Positions 32,845 through 42,890 of a stretch of 64,000 bases of DNA are shown piece after piece (position 1 is the first letter of the stretch; each line of letters begins with the position of its first letter). The stretch is taken from assembly GCF_003946645.1 (NCBI RefSeq), contig NZ_RHOU01000001.1:186001-250000 (forward strand), written 5' to 3'. The stretch is from Lapidilactobacillus wuchangensis. Its GTDB lineage: Bacteria > Bacillota > Bacilli > Lactobacillales > Lactobacillaceae. The notes beneath the pieces are model-generated. The model had not been told where the DNA came from. It did no database searches and saw only the letters and a program-made list of their open reading frames with translations. Made by a program: the position numbers and the translations under genes.

Positions 32845-33844
32845 TCAATGGTTACAACCCACGATCAAACCAATGAAAGTTATCTTGGACAGCGATGCCT
32901 ACAATGAATCAGATGATCAATTTGAAATCACCTGGGCGCTGTGTCACGAAGATCGTCTGTCAATTCAAGCTTTTTATGCAGCACCATTTTTAAATGGACG
33001 TTCAAAGAGCCCTGAAGATGGCATGAACAAAAGCTATGATGAAATTAAAAAGTTATTAAGTTTAGCCGGTATGACCAATAAATATCCCGTCTATCATGGT
33101 TCAACAAATTTCATTGAACATGAACATTATGTTGATTCTGAAGCGGTTGACGACCTAATTCATCGTTGTGGAAAGTTGGCCGTAGACGAGCGAATCTATG
33201 TTGTTGCGACTGGCGCACTGACTAATATTGCCTCGGCTATTCTTAAAGAGCCACAACTGATTGATAAACTTGTTGTCATTTGGCTCGGTGGACAGGCTTT
33301 ATATTGGACTAGTGCTTTTGAGTTCAATTTAAGTGAAGACCGGTTTGCCGCCAACACGGTTCTTAATTCAAAAGTACCATTTATCCTGACACCGGCAATG
33401 GGCGTTGCATCTAATCTTTGTACGACACAATACGAAATCAATCATTATTTAGCCAATACTAGTGATAGTGGGAATTATCTTGCTCAAGAAACGACTGATT
33501 ACTTAAACAAAATAGATCGGGAAGGAGACGCTGGCCTTAGCAAATTAACCCACGAACCTGATCCTTATTTACGTGGTATGACCGATCTCGACACTGAAAA
33601 CTTTCCCGCAACTACTGCGGTAATTGCTCGTAGTAAAGTGATTTGGGATCTAGCACCACTAGCTTTCTTAATTAATCCTCGTTGGACAACGAGTAAGTTA
33701 GTTTCCGCGCCAATAATCAATGCTGATGATACATGGCAATTAACAAGTAATCGGCATTTAATCAGGGTGATCACGCATGTTGATCGTGATGGTATTTTTG
33801 GAGATTTATTTTATCAGATTAGTCAATTACCAAGAACAAAGTAG
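32825..33844 (+). CDS. Nucleoside hydrolase (IUNH family)
   Basis: It cleaves the N-glycosidic bond of ribonucleosides to base and ribose. The 339-residue protein has the Ca-binding N-terminal cluster in DSDAYNESDDQFEITWAL, a variant of the usual DTDxxxDD. It also has ATGALTNIA and EFNLSEDRFAA (ribose-binding Asn and Asp). The C-terminal part IWDLAPLAFLINP is family-like. The start is ATG at 32825 with AAGGAG upstream; the longer frame from 32798 lies within rbsK. The base specificity cannot be read. Its presence with a sugar ABC transporter and a GH65 enzyme is unusual. Confidence 0.85.
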   Translation: MSQKLNNQWLQPTIKPMKVILDSDAYNESDDQFEITWALCHEDRLSIQAFYAAPFLNGRSKSPEDGMNKSYDEIKKLLSLAGMTNKYPVYHGSTNFIEHEHYVDSEAVDDLIHRCGKLAVDERIYVVATGALTNIASAILKEPQLIDKLVVIWLGGQALYWTSAFEFNLSEDRFAANTVLNSKVPFILTPAMGVASNLCTTQYEINHYLANTSDSGNYLAQETTDYLNKIDREGDAGLSKLTHEPDPYLRGMTDLDTENFPATTAVIARSKVIWDLAPLAFLINPRWTTSKLVSAPIINADDTWQLTSNRHLIRVITHVDRDGIFGDLFYQISQLPRTK

Positions 33845-33856
33845 GAGGGAATTCAA

Positions 33857-35089
33857 ATGAAGAAACGGCTATTTTGGGGCTTAGTCATGAGCGTATTTAC
33901 TGCTTTACTATTAAGCGGTTGTAGTAAAAATGCCAATAATAAAAAAGTAACCTTGGAATTGTTTTCAAATAAGTCGGAAGCAGTTGGCACTTATCAAAAA
34001 CTAATTAAGGAATTTGAACAAGAGAACCCAGATATCGAGGTTAAATTAACGACACCTCCTGATGCAGAAACTGTGATGAAGACTCGCTTGACCAAAAATG
34101 ACATCCCCGATATGTTTGCCATGAGTGGCAATGGGACCTTTGGCGAATTAGCTCGAGCCGGAGTTTTCGCGGACTTTAGTGGTAATCAAAATTTGGAAAA
34201 AGTACGTCCAGTCTACATCGATTCTTTAGAAAAAGTTGTTGGCCCTACTAAAAAAGGGACTTATGGGATTCCATATACACCAAACGCCAATATTGTAATC
34301 TATAACAAAGATCGGTTAAAGGAACTAAATGGGACTGTGCCCCAAACTTGGAATGAATTCGTAGCCTTATTAAAAAAAGCTAAAGCCGCAAAAATTACGC
34401 CAATTTATTGGACTTTAAATGAACCTTGGACCGATCAGAGCCCTTGGAATAGTCTTGAGGCAAACCTCGTTAGTCAAAATTTTGCCAAACTCGAAAATGA
34501 AGGTAAAACTTCATTTGTTAAAACGCATCAAAAAGTTGCCAAGAAAATGCTAACGTTAATCAACTATGGCCATTCAGATAACTTCGGTAAAGGATACTCG
34601 GATGGTAATACTGCGATTGGTAAAGGCGACAGTTTATTCTATTTTCAGGGTAATTGGGCAATTCCAGAAGTTCTAAAAGCAACTCCGAAGGCGAATATTG
34701 GAGTCTTCCCATTACCAACTAGCAATGTGCCTGGTAAAACCAAACTAGCTTCGGCCGTAGACATTGTTTTAACAATGAGTGTTAAAACGAAACATGAAAA
34801 AGAAGTCAAAAAATTTATCAATTTTATGATGAGAAAGGAAAATGCGCAAACCTTCATTGATGATCAATTAGCTTTCTCAACAATTAAGGGTGTTGATCAA
34901 AACAATGAGATCTTATCAGGTATCAAGCCTTACTTTGCCGACGATCGCATTACTGCGGTCATGGACTCTTACTACCCACAAGGAATGGGAACAGCTAGCT
35001 TAATTCAGGAGTTTCTTCAGAAGAAGAACACCAACGCTTTTCTGAAGAAGTTGGATAGTGAATGGGCCAAAACGCTCGACCATCAATAA
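33857..35089 (+). CDS. ABC transporter sugar-binding lipoprotein
   Basis: An extracellular solute-binding protein of 410 residues in the MalE/MsmE type family 1. A signal peptide ends in the lipobox LLSGC (Cys about residue 22), giving a lipid-anchored protein cleaved by LspA. The mature part begins VTLELFSNKSEA. Typical features include NIVIYNKDRLKELNGTVPQT and YFQGNWAIPEV. The start is ATG at 33857 after AGGAGGG. It is followed by two MalF/MalG-type permeases and no ATPase, so a shared MsmK-type ATPase elsewhere must energise it. The ligand is likely an oligosaccharide or glycoside. Confidence 0.9.
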   Translation: MKKRLFWGLVMSVFTALLLSGCSKNANNKKVTLELFSNKSEAVGTYQKLIKEFEQENPDIEVKLTTPPDAETVMKTRLTKNDIPDMFAMSGNGTFGELARAGVFADFSGNQNLEKVRPVYIDSLEKVVGPTKKGTYGIPYTPNANIVIYNKDRLKELNGTVPQTWNEFVALLKKAKAAKITPIYWTLNEPWTDQSPWNSLEANLVSQNFAKLENEGKTSFVKTHQKVAKKMLTLINYGHSDNFGKGYSDGNTAIGKGDSLFYFQGNWAIPEVLKATPKANIGVFPLPTSNVPGKTKLASAVDIVLTMSVKTKHEKEVKKFINFMMRKENAQTFIDDQLAFSTIKGVDQNNEILSGIKPYFADDRITAVMDSYYPQGMGTASLIQEFLQKKNTNAFLKKLDSEWAKTLDHQ

Positions 35090-35126
35090 TAGATTTTTTT
35101 CATATAGAAAAGGATGGGGAAGAAAA

Positions 35127-35987
35127 ATGAGTAGAAAAAATGTTTTTTTAGTAATGACTATTCCGGCACTCCTGATATTTTTAGTTTTTCATACATTTCC
35201 AGCAATTCAGGGGATTTTTTACAGCTTTACTAATTGGCATGGCTATGGGGATTGGCAGTTTGTCGGTTTCAAAAACTTTATTAATGTCTTCAAAGATCAA
35301 CAGGTTCTTGATTCATATCTCTTTACTTTCAAATTTGCGATTGTTGCAACGATCCTAACTAACGTATTAAGCTTGCTCATTGCCCTAGGGCTTAATGCCA
35401 AAGTCAAATTTCAAAAAACTTTGCGAGCTTTATACTTCATTCCTTATATTTTAGGTATGTTAATCATTAGTTTCATTTTCAGCTTTATTTTTTCCAAGGT
35501 TTTACCTGACATTGGTCAAACTTTGCATATCCAATGGCTATCCAGTAACATCCTTGGTAAAACGTCAACGGCGTGGTTAGGTATCGTGATTGTCTCTGTT
35601 TGGCAATCAACCGCCTTTAATACCATTCTTTATCTATCTGGTTTAGTCACAATTCCCGGTGAGCTATATGAGGCTGCTGGTTTAGATGGCGCCAACAGTT
35701 GGACAAAATTTTGGCGGATCACGTTCCCAATGATTATGCCGTTCTTTACCATCAACATGGTCTTGGCGATGCGGACATTCTTAATGGCCTTCGATCAAAT
35801 CGTTGCCTTAACTGGCGGTGGTCCAGGCCGCGCCACTGAATCTATTTCCTACGTCATCTATAAAGGCGGTTTTGAAGGTGGTCAATTTGCCTATCAGTCA
35901 GCAAATGCGGTGATCTACTTCATTGTCATTGCAGCTATTTCAATCTTCCAAATTAAAGTTCTTCAAAAGAGAGGAGAACAATACTAA
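35127..35987 (+). CDS. ABC sugar transporter permease, MalF/MsmF type
   Basis: An inner-membrane permease of about 286 residues with six membrane segments. The cytoplasmic EAA loop is EAAGLDGANSWTKFWRITFP, which docks with the ATPase. It starts with a short basic tail and IPALLIFLVFHTFPAIQG. ATG at 35127 has AGGATGGGG upstream; the frame extends to 35058 inside the binding-protein gene without a ribosome site. Its stop overlaps the next permease start (TAATG). Confidence 0.9.
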   Translation: MSRKNVFLVMTIPALLIFLVFHTFPAIQGIFYSFTNWHGYGDWQFVGFKNFINVFKDQQVLDSYLFTFKFAIVATILTNVLSLLIALGLNAKVKFQKTLRALYFIPYILGMLIISFIFSFIFSKVLPDIGQTLHIQWLSSNILGKTSTAWLGIVIVSVWQSTAFNTILYLSGLVTIPGELYEAAGLDGANSWTKFWRITFPMIMPFFTINMVLAMRTFLMAFDQIVALTGGGPGRATESISYVIYKGGFEGGQFAYQSANAVIYFIVIAAISIFQIKVLQKRGEQY

Positions 35988-36808
35988 TGACGAATAAAAA
36001 AATCAACTGGGCCGCAACGATTCTCCTAGCGATAGGTGCTTTGGCTGTGTTAATTCCACTATATTTAACGATTACGATTGCTTTTAAGACGCCAGAAGAA
36101 TTGAGTAGCAATTTATTCAATTTACCTAAACACTGGATGGTCAGCAATTTTACTAATGCAATCAAAACAACTAACTTCTTTGTAGCTCTTAAAAACAGTA
36201 TTTTCGTTTCATTCTTTTCTGTTATTTTAACAGTGCTAACTAATTCAATGGTTGCTTACGCAATCGCTCGTAATATGGACAAAAAGTTCTACAAATTATT
36301 GTATTATTTCTTCGTTAGTGCCATGTTTATCCCATTTCCAATCATTATGTTGCCTTTAGTTCGGCAAACAAGTACTTGGCATCTAGATAATTTATTTGGT
36401 TTAATTCTACTATACGTTGTATTTAACTTAGCACTAAACACTTTCATTTATGTCGGTTATATTCGTACAATCCCAGTCGAACTGGAAGAGGCCGCAATTG
36501 TTGATGGTGCCAGCACTTGGCGAGTATTCTGGAAAATAATTTTCCCATTATTGGGACCAATGAATGCAACCGTGGCCATCTTATCTTGTCTTTATGCGTG
36601 GAACGACTTTTTATTACCTTTAGTTTTATTAAGTAATCCAGATATGGCTACTTTGCCGCTTGCTCAATATATTTTCCAATCACAATTCAGCACAAATTAT
36701 ACTTTAGCTTTTGCCTCATATTTAATGGCACTAGCACCAATGTTGATTGTTTATATGTTCTCCCAGAAATGGATTATTAGCGGCGTTATGCGTGGATCAA
36801 TTAAGTAA
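35987..36808 (+). CDS. ABC sugar transporter permease, MalG/MsmG type
   Basis: A 273-residue second membrane subunit. The EAA loop reads EEAAIVDGASTWRVFWKIIFP, and the C terminus ends in IISGVMRGSIK, typical of MalG-type proteins. Six membrane segments are predicted by eye. It starts at the ATG overlapping the preceding stop. A strong hairpin with a T tail follows the gene, before the GH65 enzyme. That hairpin could lower expression of the enzyme relative to the transporter. Confidence 0.9.
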   Translation: MTNKKINWAATILLAIGALAVLIPLYLTITIAFKTPEELSSNLFNLPKHWMVSNFTNAIKTTNFFVALKNSIFVSFFSVILTVLTNSMVAYAIARNMDKKFYKLLYYFFVSAMFIPFPIIMLPLVRQTSTWHLDNLFGLILLYVVFNLALNTFIYVGYIRTIPVELEEAAIVDGASTWRVFWKIIFPLLGPMNATVAILSCLYAWNDFLLPLVLLSNPDMATLPLAQYIFQSQFSTNYTLAFASYLMALAPMLIVYMFSQKWIISGVMRGSIK

Positions 36809-36813
36809 TAATA

Positions 36814-36852
36814 AACATCACGGTTGTCTTGCCGAGAGCCGTGATGTTTTTT
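36814..36852 (+). terminator. Terminator-like hairpin inside the operon
   Basis: AACATCACGG and CCGTGATGTT form a perfect 10-bp stem with a 15-base loop, followed by TTTT. It separates the last permease from the GH65 gene, which begins 24 bases later. It could be a partial terminator or an mRNA stabiliser. Confidence 0.75.
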
Positions 36853-36875
36853 AAAAGAGTAGGAGAGTGATCAGG

Positions 36876-39005
36876 GTGAAAATCGAACTTAACGACAACA
36901 CAGCAGCAACCTTAGCCAAAGCAGAAAGTTTATTGTTCAATGGCAATGGCTTCATTGGGGTGCGAGGTAATCTTGAGGAATGGCCTTACGACTTTTATAC
37001 AAGTACCCGTGAAACATATATTAATGGTTTTTATGAAAAAATCCCCGTCAATTATCCCGAGAAAATGTATGGCTTCACAGATACGGCAGATACCATGATC
37101 AGCGTCATCGACGGTCAAACCTCAATCATTAAAATCGGTAATGAAACCTTCCGGATTGATCAGGGGACAGTTTTACAAAACAAACGATTTGTTGATTTAG
37201 ATGCTGGTATCACCGTTCGTGAAATTCGTTGGCAATCACCAACTGGTAAGATTACCACAATTAAAATTACGCGATTAACTTCATTTGTCCACAAAAATCT
37301 TTTTGCCACACAGATCACTTTTCAACGTGAGCATCATCAAGAACCAATCACTGTTGAAACACACTTAAACTTCGCACCGCCAACTAGTATCAGTGATCAA
37401 AATGATCCACGTCTAAATCATAATAAATCGACCATTCAAATTGAAAATGTCGATCTGAGTGATCAGTGCTGTCGTTTTGGCACCAAAAATTCACATCTGC
37501 AAGCTGAACTGAAATGGCAACTATCTGACGTTGTTAACACCAAACAAGAAGACAACAGGATTGTTATCACCTCTGAGGTAAAAGAAGGTTGTTTTGAAAA
37601 ACGACTTAGTTATGCTTTCAAAGAATATCACCACGATGCGTTAGCGTTATCATTTCAGCAGCTACTTGAGGAACAACATGATTATCTGGCAGATTTCTGG
37701 CGAACGACTAAAATTACGATCAGTAGTCAAGATCAACTAGAAGAAAGCATCAATTACAGTTCTTATGCCTTGCTACAATCATTAGGTACTGACACAACCA
37801 CCAGTATTGCAGCAAAAGGGTTGAGTGGGAGCGGGTATGAAGGCCACTATTTCTGGGATACGGAAATGTATATCTTTCCATTTTTCCTTTACATGCAGCC
37901 AGACTTAGCTAAAAAAATTCTGCTTTTCCGTTATCAAACTTTGACTAAGGCCAAAGAAAATCGTGCCTTACTTGGATATCAAACTGGGGCACTTTATCCC
38001 TGGCGAACGATTACTGGTTCAGAATCATCAGCATTCTTTGAGGCCGGTTCCGCGCAGCATCACATCAATGCAGATATTGCTTTTGCGTTTATTTCATATT
38101 ATCAAAATACCGGCGACCTTGATTTCATCCGGGATTATGGCTTTGAGGTACTACTAGAGACAGCTCGAGTTTTTGCAGAAATCGGTTATATTAAGGCAGG
38201 GAAATTCCACATCGACGAAGTAACAGGACCTGATGAGTACACCGTGCTGGTTAATGACAATTATTATACCAATCGCATGGTTCAGCATCAGTTTGCTTGG
38301 GTCAATCGCCTAGCCAAGCAGCTAGCACAAGAACAACCAGCAGCTTGGCAACAATTAGTTGAAAGACTACAAATAGCACCAGACGAAATTGAAAAAATGG
38401 CCCAGTTTGGTCAGTTAATAAATAAACCATTTAACAAAGAACTAGGCATCATTGCTCAAGACCGGGATTTTCTCCAAAAAGCACCTTGGCCGTATAGCAA
38501 AGCGGAAACAAAATATCCACTGTTATTAAACTACCATCCGTTAACCATTTATCGCTACCAAATCACTAAACAAGCTGACGCAGTACTGGCGTTAATGTTA
38601 TATCCACATGAGCAGCCTGAACCAATCGTCACAGCCTCTACAAAATACTATGACCAAATTACCACTCATGATTCAACTTTGTCGTATTCCGCATACTCGA
38701 TTGTTTACGCCAGATTAGGACAAACTGAAAAAGCCTATGATTATTTCCAAAAAAATGCTCGAATTGATCTTGATGATTCACATCATAATACCAAAGATGG
38801 AATTCACACAGCCTCTATGGGCGGCACTTTTATGACGATCTTATTTGGTTTCTGCGGTCTTGAAATCAACGGCCAGCATTTAACAGTTCAGCCACACTTA
38901 CCAAAAGCAATCACTAAGTTGTCGTTTCAAATTCATTTTCAGCAACGCCAATATCAAATCGACGTTGATCATCAGCATGCTGAACTTAAATTAATCAGCA
39001 ATTAA
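36876..39005 (+). CDS. Glycoside hydrolase family 65 (disaccharide phosphorylase)
   Basis: A cytosolic enzyme of about 709 residues in the maltose/kojibiose/nigerose/trehalose phosphorylase family. It has the N-terminal beta-sandwich (SLLFNGNGFIGVRGN), a linker and the (alpha/alpha)6 barrel with GYEGHYFWDTEMYIFPFF. The general-acid Glu454 is in VTGPDEYT, and a C-terminal beta domain follows (TASMGGTFMTILFGF). It would use phosphate to split an alpha-glucoside to beta-glucose 1-phosphate. The acceptor is unknown. GTG at 36876 follows AGGAGAG; another GTG nine bases earlier is too close. No beta-phosphoglucomutase gene is next to it, which is unlike many maltose phosphorylase operons. Confidence 0.87.
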   Translation: MKIELNDNTAATLAKAESLLFNGNGFIGVRGNLEEWPYDFYTSTRETYINGFYEKIPVNYPEKMYGFTDTADTMISVIDGQTSIIKIGNETFRIDQGTVLQNKRFVDLDAGITVREIRWQSPTGKITTIKITRLTSFVHKNLFATQITFQREHHQEPITVETHLNFAPPTSISDQNDPRLNHNKSTIQIENVDLSDQCCRFGTKNSHLQAELKWQLSDVVNTKQEDNRIVITSEVKEGCFEKRLSYAFKEYHHDALALSFQQLLEEQHDYLADFWRTTKITISSQDQLEESINYSSYALLQSLGTDTTTSIAAKGLSGSGYEGHYFWDTEMYIFPFFLYMQPDLAKKILLFRYQTLTKAKENRALLGYQTGALYPWRTITGSESSAFFEAGSAQHHINADIAFAFISYYQNTGDLDFIRDYGFEVLLETARVFAEIGYIKAGKFHIDEVTGPDEYTVLVNDNYYTNRMVQHQFAWVNRLAKQLAQEQPAAWQQLVERLQIAPDEIEKMAQFGQLINKPFNKELGIIAQDRDFLQKAPWPYSKAETKYPLLLNYHPLTIYRYQITKQADAVLALMLYPHEQPEPIVTASTKYYDQITTHDSTLSYSAYSIVYARLGQTEKAYDYFQKNARIDLDDSHHNTKDGIHTASMGGTFMTILFGFCGLEINGQHLTVQPHLPKAITKLSFQIHFQQRQYQIDVDHQHAELKLISN

Positions 39006-39008
39006 TTT

Positions 39009-39048
39009 AAAAAAACTTCCTGAAGAAATCATTTCAGGAAGTTTTTTT
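39009..39048 (+). terminator. Terminator of the GH65 operon
   Basis: AAAAAACTTCCTGAA and TTCAGGAAGTTTTTTT form a long stem around AAATCAT. It is strong and symmetrical enough to act in both directions. Confidence 0.93.
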
Positions 39049-39138
39049 GCAATCAAACCTAAATTTTTTTGAGAAACAACTGAAGAGAAGAGAGTAGCAG
39101 CATTAACCACGATATATGGCCGAGCTACAAGCTGAAAT

Positions 39139-39170
39139 TATATTATGTTAACGCAAGTTAACATAATATA
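39139..39170. repeat. Perfect 14-bp inverted repeat with GCAA loop
   Basis: TATATTATGTTAAC, then GCAA, then GTTAACATAATATA. It is a perfect stem capped by a GNRA-type tetraloop, in a stretch of about 250 bases without a gene. There is no T run on either side. Its role (operator, RNA hairpin or remnant) is unknown. Confidence 0.8.
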
Positions 39171-39257
39171 TATTATCGTAAGAAGGGTTTAAATTTACTA
39201 GTCGTTTAAAACCGCCCTGATTTTTTTAAATCTACTTCAAATAAGTCATTTTTCGAC

Positions 39258-39300
39258 AAAAAAGCCCCCTCAAACAATTAATTTTGTTTTTGGTGGCTAA
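39258..39300 (-). terminator. Terminator downstream of the decayed 2H phosphoesterase
   Basis: On the minus strand, AGCCACC pairs with GGGGGCT (with mismatches) around an A/T-rich loop, followed by TTTTTTG. It lies just beyond the pseudogene. Confidence 0.6.
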
Positions 39301-39303
39301 TTT

Positions 39304-39834
39304 TCATTTTAAATTAAATTCAGCAATAACTTGACTACTTTCATCAGGTTGAATCGCTTCAATGGTAATTCGATCGACCAAAACTGTTTCTGGTTGTAAT
39401 TGTTGGTTTAACTGATTAATAACAGCTGTTTTATTTAACGTTGCGCCAGCGCTGGAACTTAAATGACCCAATGTTAAATGTGGCTGATATGGATATTGCT
39501 TTTGCTCGTATGATGCCAACGTTCCAGCATACAACTGATCATGTAATCGTTGAATCGCCTGACAACCAGTCGTCAATTGCCAATACAAATACGAATCTGC
39601 CTGCCAACTGAGCTTACTTAGCCAAGCGGATATTAAAGGACGCTGTATTCGCAATTTTATCGGCAACCAATTGTGTTAAGGCACCTGCAGTTAAATCAGT
39701 TGGTGCAAATGGAAATACCAAAGAAATATGCGGTCGAATTTAGTTGCTAAGGGATCGTATTGCCGGCGAATCTTAGCAACGCGTTGCGCTTGTTGCAGTT
39801 ACGGGAAAATAATAATTGAATATGACTGCGCCAT
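39304..39834 (-). pseudogene. Decayed 2'-5' RNA ligase / 2H phosphoesterase gene
   Basis: Read from ATG at 39834 the sequence encodes a start like MAQSYSIIIFP followed by TAA at codon 12 (plus-strand 39799-39801). After that, residues QQAQRVAKIRRQYDPLAT continue. A one-base loss then shifts to a frame giving RPHISLVFPF, which contains the first H-x-S/T-x motif. A second frame change near 39620 leads into the intact C-terminal part with HLTLGHL, the second motif. Both His motifs of the 2H superfamily (YjcG-like) are thus recognisable, but the gene has at least one nonsense codon and two frameshifts. Confidence 0.8.
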
Positions 39835-39886
39835 TTTAAGCACCAACTCTAACCTTTTAATTGCTCACAAAAGTACTATTGGGCCA

Positions 39887-40771
39887 CTAATTATTTTTTA
39901 GTTGCTGATCCAATTGCTGCAAAAACTGATGAACTTGGGCCACATAACCATACCGTTGATTCAGTTGATCTAAGGCGACTGGATTATGAGTACTAGCCAA
40001 ACCAGTTTCACAGACTTGCTGATACAACTCAAAATACGGTAACTGTTGCCGCCGAGCGATTGCCAACTCAGCCGCTAAATCATAGCTGACTTTTCTAAAC
40101 TCAAGACCATCATAACCATGTTCATCCAGACTTAGCAACGCATATTGTGAACGATGATCTGTAAATAAGTGAGACCAAGCACTGTATGGCTGACCAATCG
40201 AACCTGGGTTGATTACCAGTTGATCTGAATGACTAGTTCGCATAATTTGATGGTGAGTATGACCATAAATCGCAATATCCACCCTATTTTTTGTCTTAGG
40301 CGCTTCACTAAATAAGCGGTCAAAGTTCGCCTGCTCCTGAAATGGCAACAACTGATGACCGTAATTCCGCAAGGGCAAATTATGTGTCAATGAAAAAGTT
40401 AGACCGGCACGTTGAACGGTTCGCTGAATAGGCGCTTGTGATAATCGGCGATAGTAAGCCGGCTTCAGCGTTTGCTTAACATATTGGACCAAGGCGGCAA
40501 TGTAAACATCTTGAGTGTTGGTTAAATCAACTGTGGCACTGCCTAAATCAGTCATTTGAAAAACAAAATTATCCCAATTGCCTCTGATCAAAACCGTTAA
40601 ATTAACCTGATCTAATAATTCAAATAATGAATTGGTGCCCGGACCTGGCATTAATAAATCACCTAAGTACCAGTATTCAGTAGCACCTTGACGTTCGGCA
40701 TCAGCCAATACTGCCGCTAAAGCAGTTTGATTACCATGAACATCAGAAATTAAAGCAATTCGTTGTTGCAT
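39887..40771 (-). CDS. Calcineurin-like metallophosphoesterase
   Basis: A 294-residue phosphoesterase. All family motifs are seen: ISDVHGNQTAL (D-x-H), GDLLMPG, IRGNWDN (GN-H/D), HNLPL and YGHTHHQI, then NPGSIGQPY. These bind a two-metal centre. It resembles the superfamily 12 YfcE/YmdB-type proteins; the substrate may be a phosphodiester or phosphoprotein and is not known. ATG at 40771 follows AAGGAAG with 10-base spacing; the TTG at 40780 overlaps the ribosome site. It forms a probable operon with the GNAT gene 24 bases upstream. Confidence 0.85.
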   Translation of the reverse strand: MQQRIALISDVHGNQTALAAVLADAERQGATEYWYLGDLLMPGPGTNSLFELLDQVNLTVLIRGNWDNFVFQMTDLGSATVDLTNTQDVYIAALVQYVKQTLKPAYYRRLSQAPIQRTVQRAGLTFSLTHNLPLRNYGHQLLPFQEQANFDRLFSEAPKTKNRVDIAIYGHTHHQIMRTSHSDQLVINPGSIGQPYSAWSHLFTDHRSQYALLSLDEHGYDGLEFRKVSYDLAAELAIARRQQLPYFELYQQVCETGLASTHNPVALDQLNQRYGYVAQVHQFLQQLDQQLKNN

Positions 40772-40795
40772 TATGGTCAACTTCCTTCTGTTGAT

Positions 40796-41242
40796 TTACT
40801 TAGCTGACCAACTAAATTCTAGTTCAACCTGACCAACTGTTTCATCTAATTGACGGCGAGTAATTTTAAAATCCTGTTGCTGATAAAATTGACAAGCCGC
40901 TTGATTGCGCTCATATGCGTATAAAACCAAAACCGGTTTCTCAGCCTTAAGGGCAGCCATTAGCTGCCGGCCAATACCTTGATGTTGCCAATCATGTGCG
41001 ACGAATAAACCAGCAATCTCATGACTTTCAGCCACATAACCTAAGAAGCCAACGATTACTTGATTATTTTTAGCCACGATTAATTGACTGGTTGGTAATA
41101 ATTCACGGACCTGATCTTGATGACTCAACCAATAATCTCGGGACACAAAATCATGAGCCGTTAAATTCCCCGACAACCAAATTTGCATCAGTTGATCTAA
41201 TTCTTTTGCTGTTGGTGTGGTTAAACTAACAATTTCGACCAT
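40796..41242 (-). CDS. GNAT-family N-acetyltransferase
   Basis: A 148-residue acetyltransferase. The acetyl-CoA binding motif A is LFVAHDWQHQGIGRQLMAALK (Q-x-x-G-I-G at about residues 92-97). A C-terminal Tyr/Phe-rich strand NQAACQFYQQQDFKI is typical of the family. The substrate is unknown. ATG at 41242 has AGGAGG seven bases upstream; a TTG precedes it. It lies between the GH1 gene and the phosphoesterase, all on the minus strand. Confidence 0.85.
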   Translation of the reverse strand: MVEIVSLTTPTAKELDQLMQIWLSGNLTAHDFVSRDYWLSHQDQVRELLPTSQLIVAKNNQVIVGFLGYVAESHEIAGLFVAHDWQHQGIGRQLMAALKAEKPVLVLYAYERNQAACQFYQQQDFKITRRQLDETVGQVELEFSWSAK

Positions 41243-41285
41243 CAATGAACCTCCTATAAATCACCAGTATCACTGTTTGTTTAGT

Positions 41286-42761
<1,476 letters not shown>

Positions 42762-42890
42762 TTATTTGATAATCATCACGATAAGCTATGCTTAATCTTA
42801 ACACGCTTTTTGACTTCGACCAAATTGATTTAGGGCCTTTCGATCTACTACGTCAGGTAAAGTTCAAAAACGTTGGAACATTAATGAAGC

